In this document: positions 1 to 6,589 of the stretch, piece by piece | Layout of the letters: the number at the start of each line of letters is the position of its first letter | Numbering within the stretch: the first letter of the stretch is position 1 | Translations under genes and position numbers: made by a program | Notes under the pieces: model-generated | Databases searched by the model: none | What the model saw: the letters and a program-made list of their open reading frames with translations, nothing else | What the model was told of the DNA's origin: nothing | Assembly (NCBI GenBank): GCA_900553135.1 | Contig: USCO01000113.1 | Span: forward strand, 1 to 7,180 | Length of the DNA stretch: 7,180 nt | Reading direction: 5' to 3' | Source: an uncultured Eubacteriales bacterium | GTDB taxonomy: Bacteria > Bacillota > Clostridia > Oscillospirales > Oscillospiraceae

Positions 1-94
1 CTCCCATGCCTGCGGCTGCGAAGCTGGCAAACAGCGCCACGGTCATGCAAAGCAGATCAATCAAAAATACGCATATCTTTCTTACTGCGCTCAC
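1..94 (-). CDS. N-terminus of a membrane protein, possibly a PglF/EpsC-type sugar-nucleotide dehydratase (partial)
   Basis: The first 31 codons of a gene run off the left edge. Translation starts at GTG (92-94), preceded about six bases upstream by a good Shine-Dalgarno, GAGGGG. The product begins (M)SAVRKICVFLIDLLCM and continues as a hydrophobic helix ending near SFAAAGMG. It lies 24 bases after the preceding stop, in the same operon. A short basic start, then a hydrophobic segment containing 'Leu-Ile-Asp-Leu-Leu', is how membrane-anchored PglF/CapD/EpsC dehydratases often begin. Such an enzyme would supply the 4-keto substrate of the aminotransferase encoded at 1229-2371. This is inference from 31 residues and context. 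A signal peptide, a flippase or another membrane-anchored protein fits the visible part equally well. I am confident it is a gene and unsure of its product. Confidence 0.6.
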   Translation of the reverse strand, partial: MSAVRKICVFLIDLLCMTVALFASFAAAGMG

Positions 95-118
95 GATCTT
101 CCCCTCTCTCTCAACGCC

Positions 119-1225
119 TTAGTTGCTCATCAAAAGGGTGGCTTTCATCTGTCCTCTGGTGGAGTCATAGCTCAACAAAACGGATTCGATCTCCCATCCC
201 GACACGGAACCGTACAGTGTGATCTGTCTCTCCCCGTCCCGCACGTCATCGGATATCCCATATCCCTCGCTGCCCTGAAGGAGCGAAACATAGTGGTCCT
301 TCAATTCTTCCAGCGACTGGCTGCTGAAATACGTGATGGAAATGCCTCCGTCCCCGTTTTCATCCAGATTGGTCTTCACCGAGCTCAGCTCATAATAGGT
401 GGGCAGCGGCAGCTCGTTGACGGGGTACTCGGGAGGCAGAGACAAGGTCGCGTCCGGCTTTTCCACCAGGCTCCCGGCCGATATCTCCGTCACCTGCTGG
501 TAGTTGGCCAGCACCACCGACGTCAGTTCATCGTCACTCTCCCCCAGGATCAGATCCTCAAAGGCGTACTCCGTCCATACGTCGTCCCGGAAGCTCTCCA
601 AATGGGTCAACCGGCCATCCGCGTCGAACGTCATGCAGTAGACCGCCCCGGTGTTGTAGATCTCATATTGCGTGGAGCTTCTGCCCTCCTGCCGGATCGT
701 CCGCTCCGCCACCAGCTTCCCCGCACACGCTTGATTCAGGGGGTCCCGATAAACTTCCGTGGTACTGGTCTGGACCACCGCACCATTCGCCTCATCGATC
801 TGGTAATAGGTCCCGTCTTTCCATACCTCTCTGGTCTTCTCCTGCCCCTGAGAGAGCTGGATCCCGCTGGCGGAAGAGCTCACGCTTATGGAAAATTCAT
901 AGCTCCGGTCCCCTTCGCTGTCCTGGATCCGCTTGAGGCCGTATGCCCGGTAGCTTCCCTTTTCCACCAGCTGCTGCGAGAAGAGAGTATAGAAATTGTC
1001 TTCCTCCGGCGCTACCTCCTGCTCCTGGGCAAAGGCCGCTTTCAGTGCCCCCACCGCCTTGGTAAGGCACTCTTCCGTGCCCACCAGGATCTTCTCGTGG
1101 GTCTCCACGGCGAAGGAAATGCTGGCCTTCCAGTTGATCCCCAGCACCAGGACGCATAAAATCACTGCTGCCGCCACGATACGTCTTTTGTATTTGACCA
1201 AGAACGTCATAGTTGTTCCCTTCAT
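119..1225 (-). CDS. Single-pass membrane-anchored extracytoplasmic protein of unknown function
   Basis: The product has 368 residues. A basic N-terminus (KYKRR, residues 11-15) precedes one hydrophobic segment at about 16-30, without an obvious signal-peptidase site or lipobox, so the protein is probably a type II membrane protein with a large outer domain. That domain is acidic and rich in Ser, Thr, Tyr and Glu, with alternating hydrophobic stretches suggesting beta structure (about 108-225). A Pro-rich linker lies near 263-276, followed by a C-terminal unit at about 277-366. I recognise no catalytic motif or named family. The gene starts 3 bases after the aminotransferase stop, so it is translationally coupled in the glycan operon. 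The ATG at 1225 has GAGGAT upstream. A second ATG five codons in (1208-1210) has AAGGGA and is also possible. A role in assembly, export or anchoring of the polysaccharide is a guess from context only. Confidence 0.8.
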   Translation of the reverse strand: MKGTTMTFLVKYKRRIVAAAVILCVLVLGINWKASISFAVETHEKILVGTEECLTKAVGALKAAFAQEQEVAPEEDNFYTLFSQQLVEKGSYRAYGLKRIQDSEGDRSYEFSISVSSSASGIQLSQGQEKTREVWKDGTYYQIDEANGAVVQTSTTEVYRDPLNQACAGKLVAERTIRQEGRSSTQYEIYNTGAVYCMTFDADGRLTHLESFRDDVWTEYAFEDLILGESDDELTSVVLANYQQVTEISAGSLVEKPDATLSLPPEYPVNELPLPTYYELSSVKTNLDENGDGGISITYFSSQSLEELKDHYVSLLQGSEGYGISDDVRDGERQITLYGSVSGWEIESVLLSYDSTRGQMKATLLMSN

Positions 1226-1228
1226 GTC

Positions 1229-2371
1229 TTATCCTCGACCTTCGAACAGCTTGATAATGGTCTGGATGACAGCCGCCTGCTGCTCCTCATCCATGGCGGT
1301 ACCCGAGGGGAGACACACGCCCCGCTCAAAGAGCCGCTCTCCCATGGGGTGATCCGGATACTCGGTGTAAAAACGGTTCTCCCGGAACAGGGGCTGCACA
1401 TGCATGGGATTCCAGAACCGTCTCGATTCGATGTTCTCATGCTCCAGCGCCTGGATGACCTGCTCGGGTGTGATATCCGTATCCTCCAGAAGCATGACGG
1501 TGAGCCAGCAGTTGGGTCTGGCCTTTTCACAGGTGGGGTAGAAGCGCACCGGCAGCCCCTGGAGCCCCTTACAATAGGTGTCATAGATTTCTCTTCTCTT
1601 CTCCACATACTGTGGGAGAGAGTTCATCTGTCCGCATCCGATGCCGGCTGAGATATTGGACAAACGATAGTTGTAGCCGATCTCCTTGTGCAGGTAGTAG
1701 GGGACTGCCTCCTTGGCCTGGGTCGCCCAGAACTTCGCCTTTTCCTTGGCCTGCTCCGTGTTGGTGATGAGCATCCCGCCGCCGGAGGTGGTGATGATCT
1801 TATTGGAGTTGAAGGACAGCGCCGCGGTCTCCCCAAACAAGCCGCACTTCACCCCGTTATACTCCGAACCCAGAGCCTCGGCCGCGTCCTCGATGATGGG
1901 CACCCCGTACTCCCGGCACAGGGGCACGATCTCATCATAGTTGGCGGGCAGGCCATACAGGTCCACTACGATGACCGCCTTAGGCAGCCGTCCCTGAGCC
2001 GCCGCATCCTCCAGGGCTCGCTTCAGGCTTCTGGGGTCCATGTTCCAGCTCTCGTCCGAGTCAATGAAGACCAGCTCGGCTCCCTGATATACCACCGAGT
2101 TGCAGCTGCCGATGAACGTCACGTCGGAGCAGAAAACCACATCTCCCGGCTGCACGCCCGCCTGCCGAACCGCCAGATGCAGCGCGGCGGTGCCGGAGCT
2201 GAGGGCCACCATGTGCCCTGCCCCCAGGTAAGCCTCCATCCTCTGCTCAAACTCATCCACATTGGCGCCCAGGGGAGCCACCCAATTGGTCTCAAACGCC
2301 CGGTCAATGTACTGCATCTCCGTGCCATTCATATGGGGCGGGGACAGAAAAATCCGTTTCGCCAAAGCCAT
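1229..2371 (-). CDS. epsN: DegT/DnrJ/EryC1/StrS-family PLP aminotransferase, EpsN/PglE type
   Basis: The product is a 380-residue PLP enzyme, the usual length for sugar aminotransferases of this family. It opens with RIFLSPPHM (6-14) and NWVAPLG (29-35), the signature of Bacillus EpsN and Campylobacter PglE. Further motifs are SSGTAALHLA (58-67), the PLP-contacting IEDAAEALGS (160-169), the Schiff-base lysine K191 in NKIITTSGGGM (190-200), YNYRLSN (233-239) and the C-terminal CLPSGTAM (353-360). Characterised relatives transfer an amino group from glutamate to C4 of a UDP-4-keto-6-deoxy-GlcNAc, giving a UDP-4-amino sugar of the bacillosamine route. The exact substrate here is inferred. It acts in the cytoplasm. 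The Shine-Dalgarno TAAGGAG (2380-2386) contains the stop codon of the upstream epimerase, so translation is coupled. No dehydratase or acetyltransferase partner is complete in the window; the partial gene at 1-94 may be the dehydratase. Confidence 0.93.
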   Translation of the reverse strand: MALAKRIFLSPPHMNGTEMQYIDRAFETNWVAPLGANVDEFEQRMEAYLGAGHMVALSSGTAALHLAVRQAGVQPGDVVFCSDVTFIGSCNSVVYQGAELVFIDSDESWNMDPRSLKRALEDAAAQGRLPKAVIVVDLYGLPANYDEIVPLCREYGVPIIEDAAEALGSEYNGVKCGLFGETAALSFNSNKIITTSGGGMLITNTEQAKEKAKFWATQAKEAVPYYLHKEIGYNYRLSNISAGIGCGQMNSLPQYVEKRREIYDTYCKGLQGLPVRFYPTCEKARPNCWLTVMLLEDTDITPEQVIQALEHENIESRRFWNPMHVQPLFRENRFYTEYPDHPMGERLFERGVCLPSGTAMDEEQQAAVIQTIIKLFEGRG

Positions 2372-2383
2372 ACTAACATCTCC

Positions 2384-3382
2384 TTACTTCTGCTTCTCTT
2401 GTCGATAGCTCAAATACCATTGGGCAAAACGCCCCAGCCCCTCCTCCAGGGTGGTGTCGGGCGAAAACCCAAATTTCTCTTCCAATTCCGAGACGTCGGC
2501 AAAGGTGCTGTAGACATCTCCCTTCTGCATGGGCAAAAATTCCAGTTCTGCTTTTCTGCCCAGCTTTTCCTCCAGGATCCGGATGAAATCCATCAGCTTT
2601 TCACTTCGGTGATTGCCAATGTTGTATACGGCCGCCCGCACGCCCTTGTCATCCGCCTCCGGAGGACACCGAAGCACCCGCACGACTCCTTCCGTAATGT
2701 CGTCAATGTAGGTGAAATCCCGGTACATATCCCCGTGGTTGAACACCTTGATGGGCCGGCCGGACAGGATAGCGTCCGCAAAGGAAAAATAGGCCATGTC
2801 CGGTCTGCCCCAGGGCCCGTACACGGTAAAAAACCGCAGTCCCGTAACGGGGATCCCATACAGGCTGCTGTAAGCGTAGGCCATCAGCTCATTGGCCTTT
2901 TTCGTGGCCGCGTACAAGCTCACCGGCCGGTCGGTCTTGTCCTGGGTGGAGAAGGGCACCTTGTCGTTGGCTCCGTAAACCGAACTGGAGGACGCATACA
3001 CCAGATGCTCCGTCCCATATCTGCGGCACATCTCCAGGATGTGGAAAAAGCCCACCAGGTTGGACTGTATGTAGCAATCCGGATGGTCGATGCTGTATCG
3101 GACCCCTGCTTGGGCCGCCAGATTCACCACCAGCTGGGGGCGGTGCTGGACAAAGACGTCCTCCAGACTGCGTTTGTCCTCCAGGCTCCCCTTGATAAAG
3201 GTAAAGCCCCGCTGTGCCATCAGCCGGCTGAGGCGCTGCTCCTTCAGATGCACATCATAGTAATCATTGAGGGAATCGAAGCCCACCACCTGTACGCCGT
3301 CTTTTAAAAGCCGCTCCGCCAGGGAGAACCCGATAAAGCCCGCCGTTCCACACAGCAGCACCGTTTTCTTTCCACTCTCCAT
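2384..3382 (-). CDS. NAD-dependent UDP-glucuronate 4-epimerase (extended SDR family)
   Basis: The product has 332 residues, typical for this family. The Rossmann NAD site is GTAGFIG (12-18). NLAAQAGVRYS (87-97) follows, then the serine run YASSSSVYG (129-137), the catalytic YAATK (Y157, K161), and GLRFFTVYGPWGRPDMA (181-197). RDFTYIDDI (221-229) binds substrate. The combination of AGVRYSIDHP, SNLVGF and FFTVYGPWGRPDMA is characteristic of UDP-glucuronate 4-epimerases (Cap1J/LspL type) rather than plain GalE. The enzyme would convert UDP-glucuronate, made by the product of the gene just upstream, to UDP-galacturonate. This pairing strengthens the call, though a different UDP-sugar substrate cannot be excluded. 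The gene starts 4 bases after the dehydrogenase stop. Its Shine-Dalgarno is weak (AGGGTG, eight bases before the ATG), so it probably depends on coupling to upstream translation. Confidence 0.92.
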   Translation of the reverse strand: MESGKKTVLLCGTAGFIGFSLAERLLKDGVQVVGFDSLNDYYDVHLKEQRLSRLMAQRGFTFIKGSLEDKRSLEDVFVQHRPQLVVNLAAQAGVRYSIDHPDCYIQSNLVGFFHILEMCRRYGTEHLVYASSSSVYGANDKVPFSTQDKTDRPVSLYAATKKANELMAYAYSSLYGIPVTGLRFFTVYGPWGRPDMAYFSFADAILSGRPIKVFNHGDMYRDFTYIDDITEGVVRVLRCPPEADDKGVRAAVYNIGNHRSEKLMDFIRILEEKLGRKAELEFLPMQKGDVYSTFADVSELEEKFGFSPDTTLEEGLGRFAQWYLSYRQEKQK

Positions 3383-3386
3383 TGAA

Positions 3387-4709
3387 TCAACACCCTACCC
3401 CACAGTATTGGAACCCCTTTTCTTCCACCGTCTTCCGGTCGTACATATTGCGGAAGTCAAACAGGTTCCGTTGCGCCACGATACCGGCCAACCGGTCAAA
3501 GTCCAAATTCCGGAACTGGTTCCACTCGGTCAGGATGACGACGCCATCGGCATTTTCCGCCGCCTCATACTCGTCGCGGCAAAATGTGAGCTGCCCGGCC
3601 AGGTCCTGGAATCTCCACGGCCCCTCCTTTTCCCACTGGGGATCAAACACCCGCAGCTCAGCCCCCTGTCGGGCCAGTTCCGGCACGATCACCAGGGAGG
3701 GCGCATCCCGCATGTCATCCGTCTCCGGCTTGAAGGTGATCCCCAGCACGGCGATGCGTTTTCCCTTCAGATCGTTCAAACTGCTGCGCACCTTTTCCAC
3801 CATGCGCAGCTTTTGCTGCTCGTTGGAGTGCACCGCGGTCTCCACCAGACTCATGCGTTCCCCGTAGCGGTGGGCAGTATCCACCAGAGCTCTGGTGTCT
3901 TTGGGGAAACAGCTCCCGCCGTAGCCCGGGCCTGCATGGAGGAATTTGGGGGAGATCCGCCCGTCCTTCCCCATGGCCTTCGCCACATGCTTCACATTTG
4001 CCCCCACCTTCTCGCAGAGATTGGCAATCTCATTGATGTAGGTGATCTTCACCGCCAAAAACGCGTTGGATGCGTATTTGATCATCTCCGCCGTCTCCAG
4101 GTTGGTCTCAATAAAGGGAGTCTCATTGAGATACAGCACCCGGTAGACTTCTTTCATCATGTTCAGCGCCCGGCTGCTCTCCGTCCCGATCACCACCCGG
4201 TCCGGATGGGAAAAATCATACACAGCCGCGCCTTCCCGCAAAAATTCCGGGTTGGATACCACATCAAAGGGATGCTCCACCCCTCTCTGCGCCAGCGCCT
4301 CCCGCACGGTCTGCTCCACCAGCTTCCCCGTCCCCACCGGAACGGTGGACTTGTCCACGATCACCTTATATCCGTTCATGTACCGGGCGATGTCTCCCGC
4401 CACCTCCAGAACGTACTTCAGGTCTGCCTCACCGTTCTCCTTGGCCGGGGTGCCCACCGCGATGAAAATGATATCGCTGCCTTCCACCGCCTGTTTCATG
4501 TCCACGGAGAAGGACAACCTTTTGTAATAGAGATTGGATTCCACTACCCGGGAGAGTCCCGGCTCATAAATGGGAACGATGCCGTTTTTGAGCCCATCGA
4601 TCTTTGTCTCGTCCTTATCCACACAAATGACCGTATGGCCAAAGTCAGAGAGCATGGCTCCTGCCACCAGCCCCACATACCCAGTCCCAATCACCGCAAT
4701 CTTGCTCAC
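3387..4709 (-). CDS. ugd: UDP-glucose 6-dehydrogenase
   Basis: The product has 440 residues, the usual length for bacterial UDP-glucose/GDP-mannose dehydrogenases. All three family domains are visible. The NAD-binding N-terminus has GTGYVG (8-13) and FIAVGTP (82-88). The central domain has DKSTVPVGTG (119-128), NPEFLREG (153-160), the catalytic lysine K211 in EMIKYASNAFLAVK, and the catalytic cysteine C267 in GYGGSCFPKD (262-271). The C-terminal UDP-binding domain has GITFKPETDDMRDAPS (323-338). It oxidises UDP-glucose to UDP-glucuronate with two NAD+ in the cytoplasm. An NDP-ManNAc dehydrogenase is less likely given the FLREG and GITFKP forms and the epimerase next door. The start is GTG, sharing GTGA (4706-4709) with the stop of the glycosyltransferase gene. 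The Shine-Dalgarno AGGGAG lies about nine bases upstream. Confidence 0.95.
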   Translation of the reverse strand: MSKIAVIGTGYVGLVAGAMLSDFGHTVICVDKDETKIDGLKNGIVPIYEPGLSRVVESNLYYKRLSFSVDMKQAVEGSDIIFIAVGTPAKENGEADLKYVLEVAGDIARYMNGYKVIVDKSTVPVGTGKLVEQTVREALAQRGVEHPFDVVSNPEFLREGAAVYDFSHPDRVVIGTESSRALNMMKEVYRVLYLNETPFIETNLETAEMIKYASNAFLAVKITYINEIANLCEKVGANVKHVAKAMGKDGRISPKFLHAGPGYGGSCFPKDTRALVDTAHRYGERMSLVETAVHSNEQQKLRMVEKVRSSLNDLKGKRIAVLGITFKPETDDMRDAPSLVIVPELARQGAELRVFDPQWEKEGPWRFQDLAGQLTFCRDEYEAAENADGVVILTEWNQFRNLDFDRLAGIVAQRNLFDFRNMYDRKTVEEKGFQYCGVGC

Positions 4710-5833
4710 AGCTGACTTCTCCCTTCCTTTGTCATTTCGGCCACCACTTCCCGGTAGCGGTCCATGACCAGCTGCCGGTCAAATTCCCGCGCCACCTTTT
4801 CCCGGCCCAGCCGGCCCATCTCAGCCCGCTGTTCTGTGCTCAGCTTCAAAAATGCTTCCACTTTTTCTATAAAGTCCTGGCTGTCCCGCTCCCGGGCAAT
4901 AAATCCGGTGCGCCCGTCGTCCACGATCTCTCCACAACCGCTTCTCCCGGTGGTGATCACCGGCCTGCCGCTGGCCGCCGCTTCCAGCAGCACATTGGAC
5001 ATGCCCTCGGGATAATACGTGGGATGGAGCACACAACTGCAACGCCGCAGGAAAGGATGCACATCCTCTTGGGCACCTTCAAACCTCACGATCCCCTGCT
5101 CCTCCAGCTTGCCGATGCGCTCCTTATAGACCTGCTCTTCCAAGGTTCCGATGATCGTAAACTGGGTTTCAGGGTGACGGGCCTTTATTGCCTCCGCCAC
5201 ATCCAAAAACTGCTCGATCCCCTTTTCGCGCATGATCCGACCCACAAACAGGAACTCGGCGCCCGTCCCAGTGGGATAGGGCAAGGAAACAAACTCCTTT
5301 AAATTAACCCCCGAGCCGGGGATCAGCTCCTTGCGGCAGGAACAGATCTTACGTTCCTGGAAAAATTCCAGATTTTCCCGGTTTTGGAAGAATACGCATT
5401 TGGTGCGCCGCAGCGCCAGCCGGTAAAGGAATACCGTGAGGCTGCGCAGGGGACCGGCGTTTTCCACCGCGCTCCCCAGCCCGGTGATATTCGAGGCGAC
5501 CGGAATGCGGAAATGCTGGCAGATCAGATTCACATAAATGTTCGGCTTGATGGTGTACGTCAGCGCAACCTCGGGCTTGACCTGCTTGACGACTTTATAA
5601 TAGCGGAAAAACAGAAGCAGCTCCTGAAAAACATTGGTCCCTCGCCGATTGATGGGTATGGATATATAGTTGCAGCCCAGGTCTTCCAGCTTTTTGCGGA
5701 ACGGGCCCTCCGGGAAGACCACTACGATCTGCTTTCCATCCCGCTGAAGTTCCGGCAATAATTCCCTTCTGAATTTATAAAAACCCACATCGCTGTTTCC
5801 AACGATCAGCACCAAGTCTTTGTTGCGTTCCAT
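4706..5833 (-). CDS. GT4-family glycosyltransferase (GT-B fold)
   Basis: The product has 375 residues with the two Rossmann halves of a GT-B retaining transferase. The N-terminal half carries the acceptor-side region with TYTIKPNIY (92-100) and NITGLGS (115-121). The C-terminal half begins after IPGSGVNLKEF (171-181), continues with FVGRIMREKG (196-205; R199 and K204 expected to contact the donor phosphates), and contains the EX7E motif PEGMSNVLLEA (E276 and E284), followed by GRPVITT and a GxGEIVDDGRTG donor loop. It lacks a membrane helix and probably acts on undecaprenyl-linked glycan at the cytoplasmic membrane face. Organisation resembles PglA-like N-acetylhexosaminyl transferases, but donor and linkage cannot be read from sequence. 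It is the first gene of the operon: ATG at 5833, with GGAGGAG (5841-5847) seven bases upstream. Confidence 0.92.
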   Translation of the reverse strand: MERNKDLVLIVGNSDVGFYKFRRELLPELQRDGKQIVVVFPEGPFRKKLEDLGCNYISIPINRRGTNVFQELLLFFRYYKVVKQVKPEVALTYTIKPNIYVNLICQHFRIPVASNITGLGSAVENAGPLRSLTVFLYRLALRRTKCVFFQNRENLEFFQERKICSCRKELIPGSGVNLKEFVSLPYPTGTGAEFLFVGRIMREKGIEQFLDVAEAIKARHPETQFTIIGTLEEQVYKERIGKLEEQGIVRFEGAQEDVHPFLRRCSCVLHPTYYPEGMSNVLLEAAASGRPVITTGRSGCGEIVDDGRTGFIARERDSQDFIEKVEAFLKLSTEQRAEMGRLGREKVAREFDRQLVMDRYREVVAEMTKEGRSQL

Positions 5834-5840
5834 TCAAATT

Positions 5841-5847
5841 CTCCTCC
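5841..5847 (-). promoter_or_regulatory. Shine-Dalgarno of the glycosyltransferase gene
   Basis: The minus strand reads GGAGGAG, seven bases before the ATG at 5831-5833. This near-perfect anti-16S match fixes the start of the first operon gene and is typical of Firmicutes. Confidence 0.8.
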
Positions 5848-5941
5848 ACATCGCGGCTTTTCCGCACAGCGCCCCTATCTCTACACAGGCCAAGCAAAAC
5901 CGCTGTCACCGCAATAATCTCTCATTCTATACTGCATCTGG

Positions 5942-5970
5942 ATGTTAATCCATCCATAATATGAAGTCAA
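5942..5970 (-). promoter_or_regulatory. Sigma-A-type promoter for the glycan operon
   Basis: On the minus strand there is a -35 box TTGACT (5965-5970), a 17-base spacer, and a -10 box TAACAT (5942-5947), matching the consensus at 5 of 6 and 4 of 6 positions. AT-rich DNA lies upstream. Transcription would start near 5935, leaving a leader of about 100 bases before the glycosyltransferase ATG. An inverted repeat, GGATG-6-CATCC (5940-5955), covers the -10 box and could be an operator. This is the best-placed promoter for the operon. It is predicted from sequence only. Confidence 0.5.
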
Positions 5971-6037
5971 TTGGTATCTTAGCCAAATGGACTCCGACAA
6001 AAAACCGTACAAATAGGCCAAAACAAGTAATTTTTTC

Positions 6038-6103
6038 AAAAAAGAGGCCCTTGTCCAAACACCGGATCACGTGCTCCCTCCGGGCGGATGTTCGGCAGGG
6101 CCC
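6038..6103 (-). terminator. Terminator-like hairpin with U6 run in the operon leader
   Basis: Reading the minus strand, GGGCCC (6098-6103) can pair with GGGCCT (6045-6050), with one G-U pair. The enclosed region folds again as CCGGA (6079-6083) with TCCGG (6062-6066). One base after the outer stem comes TTTTTT (6038-6043). The loop is long for a standard intrinsic terminator, so this is a weak call. It would end transcripts arriving from the right, upstream of the promoter at 5942-5970. Confidence 0.3.
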
Positions 6104-6190
6104 TTCCCCTGTCGCTCCGGCCGCACTGCCCGCCGATCTCCCGCCTGAAAAGGGACCGTTTTTGGCGCGGGACCCCGCCTCCGCAGCCCC
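6045..6190 (-). ncRNA. GC-rich structured leader or small-RNA candidate
   Basis: This segment is visibly much more GC-rich than the A/T-run-rich DNA on both sides and has no credible ORF. On the minus strand one fold pairs GGCGG/CCGCC (6130-6134 with 6083-6087), GCAG/CTGC (6126-6129 with 6095-6098) and GGCC/GGCC (6119-6122 with 6099-6102) around a 16-base loop. A second hairpin, GGCG...CGCC, lies at 6164-6179. The first fold uses the bases that form the 5' arm of the terminator-like hairpin, so the two are mutually exclusive, as in attenuators. I do not recognise a known riboswitch class. GC-rich DNA folds easily by chance. Confidence 0.25.
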
Positions 6191-6202
6191 TCAATCAAGT
6201 GA

Positions 6203-6221
6203 CAAAAAACCTTGTTTTTTG
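6203..6221. repeat. Perfect 8-bp inverted repeat of A/T runs
   Basis: CAAAAAAC and GTTTTTTG are separated by the three bases CTT. All eight pairs match. With mostly A-U pairs it would form only a weak hairpin, and no gene ends here on either strand, so it is not called a terminator. It may be a protein-binding or intrinsically bent site. Confidence 0.45.
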
Positions 6222-6416
6222 AAATTTGGCCCATTCCGTGTTCTCTTCCTCCGATGCCTGAATATCCTCAGAAACCGGCCTTCCTGTATTTTTTTCCATT
6301 CACCCGGCACTGGAAAAATCGCAGCCACCACGTCTCCAGGCTCTTTTCTCAGGCAGCTCCGCTAAAATGCAGGACTTCCTTTGTCTCCCCTTGGCCCCCT
6401 TATTTTATCATGTGTT

Positions 6417-6446
6417 TTTGTGGATTTCCCGGAAAAATCACACAAA
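6417..6446. repeat. Long imperfect hairpin
   Basis: TTTGTGGATTT (6417-6427) pairs with AAATC-A-CACAAA (6435-6446), giving eleven base pairs with one bulged A and a seven-base loop. On neither strand is it followed by a T run, so it is not a standard intrinsic terminator. In a long leader transcript it would be a strong local structure. Confidence 0.45.
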
Positions 6447-6578
6447 TAACCTCACTTTCCAGGAAAAGCCATTCCGGGCGACATTTGGTGCCGTTCCTGT
6501 CCCTCCACCAGAGACAACTGCTTTCAAGCCCTTGGTCCATCCTCCTGCAGCAGACATCCCCGTGGCTGTTATGGGGGT

Positions 6579-6589
6579 ATTATAGCATA
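6579..6589 (-). promoter_or_regulatory. Extended -10 promoter element lacking a -35 box
   Basis: The minus strand reads TATGCTATAAT, a perfect -10 with the TGn extension common in Clostridia. Where a -35 box should lie (about 6601-6608) the minus strand reads CCGCTT or similar, unlike TTGACA. It may be a genuine extended -10 promoter giving a ~740-base leader, or a promoter cut by the junction with E. coli DNA. Confidence 0.35.

Larger units (their letters stand above)
5834..6578. other. Gene-free leader region
   Basis: About 745 bases carry no gene I can support. Open frames here are short, lack Shine-Dalgarno sites and show no protein-like composition. The stretch holds the promoter near 5955, the GC-rich foldable segment (6045-6190), an A6/T6 palindrome (6203-6221), an 11-bp hairpin (6417-6446) and scattered A and T runs. 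An 11-base direct repeat, GACAAAAAACC, occurs at 5996-6006 and 6201-6211. Confidence 0.6.

Noticed and set aside
293..1159. 288-codon open frame on the plus strand
   Set aside because: It is antisense to the membrane-anchored protein gene and is Arg/Leu/Pro-rich with no recognisable domain. The minus-strand gene has the ribosome binding site and operon spacing.
1688..3307. 539-codon open frame on the plus strand
   Set aside because: It is antisense to the aminotransferase and epimerase genes, rich in His, Arg, Pro and Gln with no domain-like motifs, and crosses two genes. GC-rich codon bias keeps this antisense frame free of stops.
3267..4715. 482-codon open frame on the plus strand
   Set aside because: It is antisense to the UDP-glucose dehydrogenase gene, which has all its catalytic motifs. 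The frame has shadow-type composition and no Shine-Dalgarno.
5881..5937. 18-codon minus-strand leader peptide frame before the glycosyltransferase
   Set aside because: Its ATG lies at the predicted transcription start and has no Shine-Dalgarno. There is no run of a single amino acid to suggest attenuation control.
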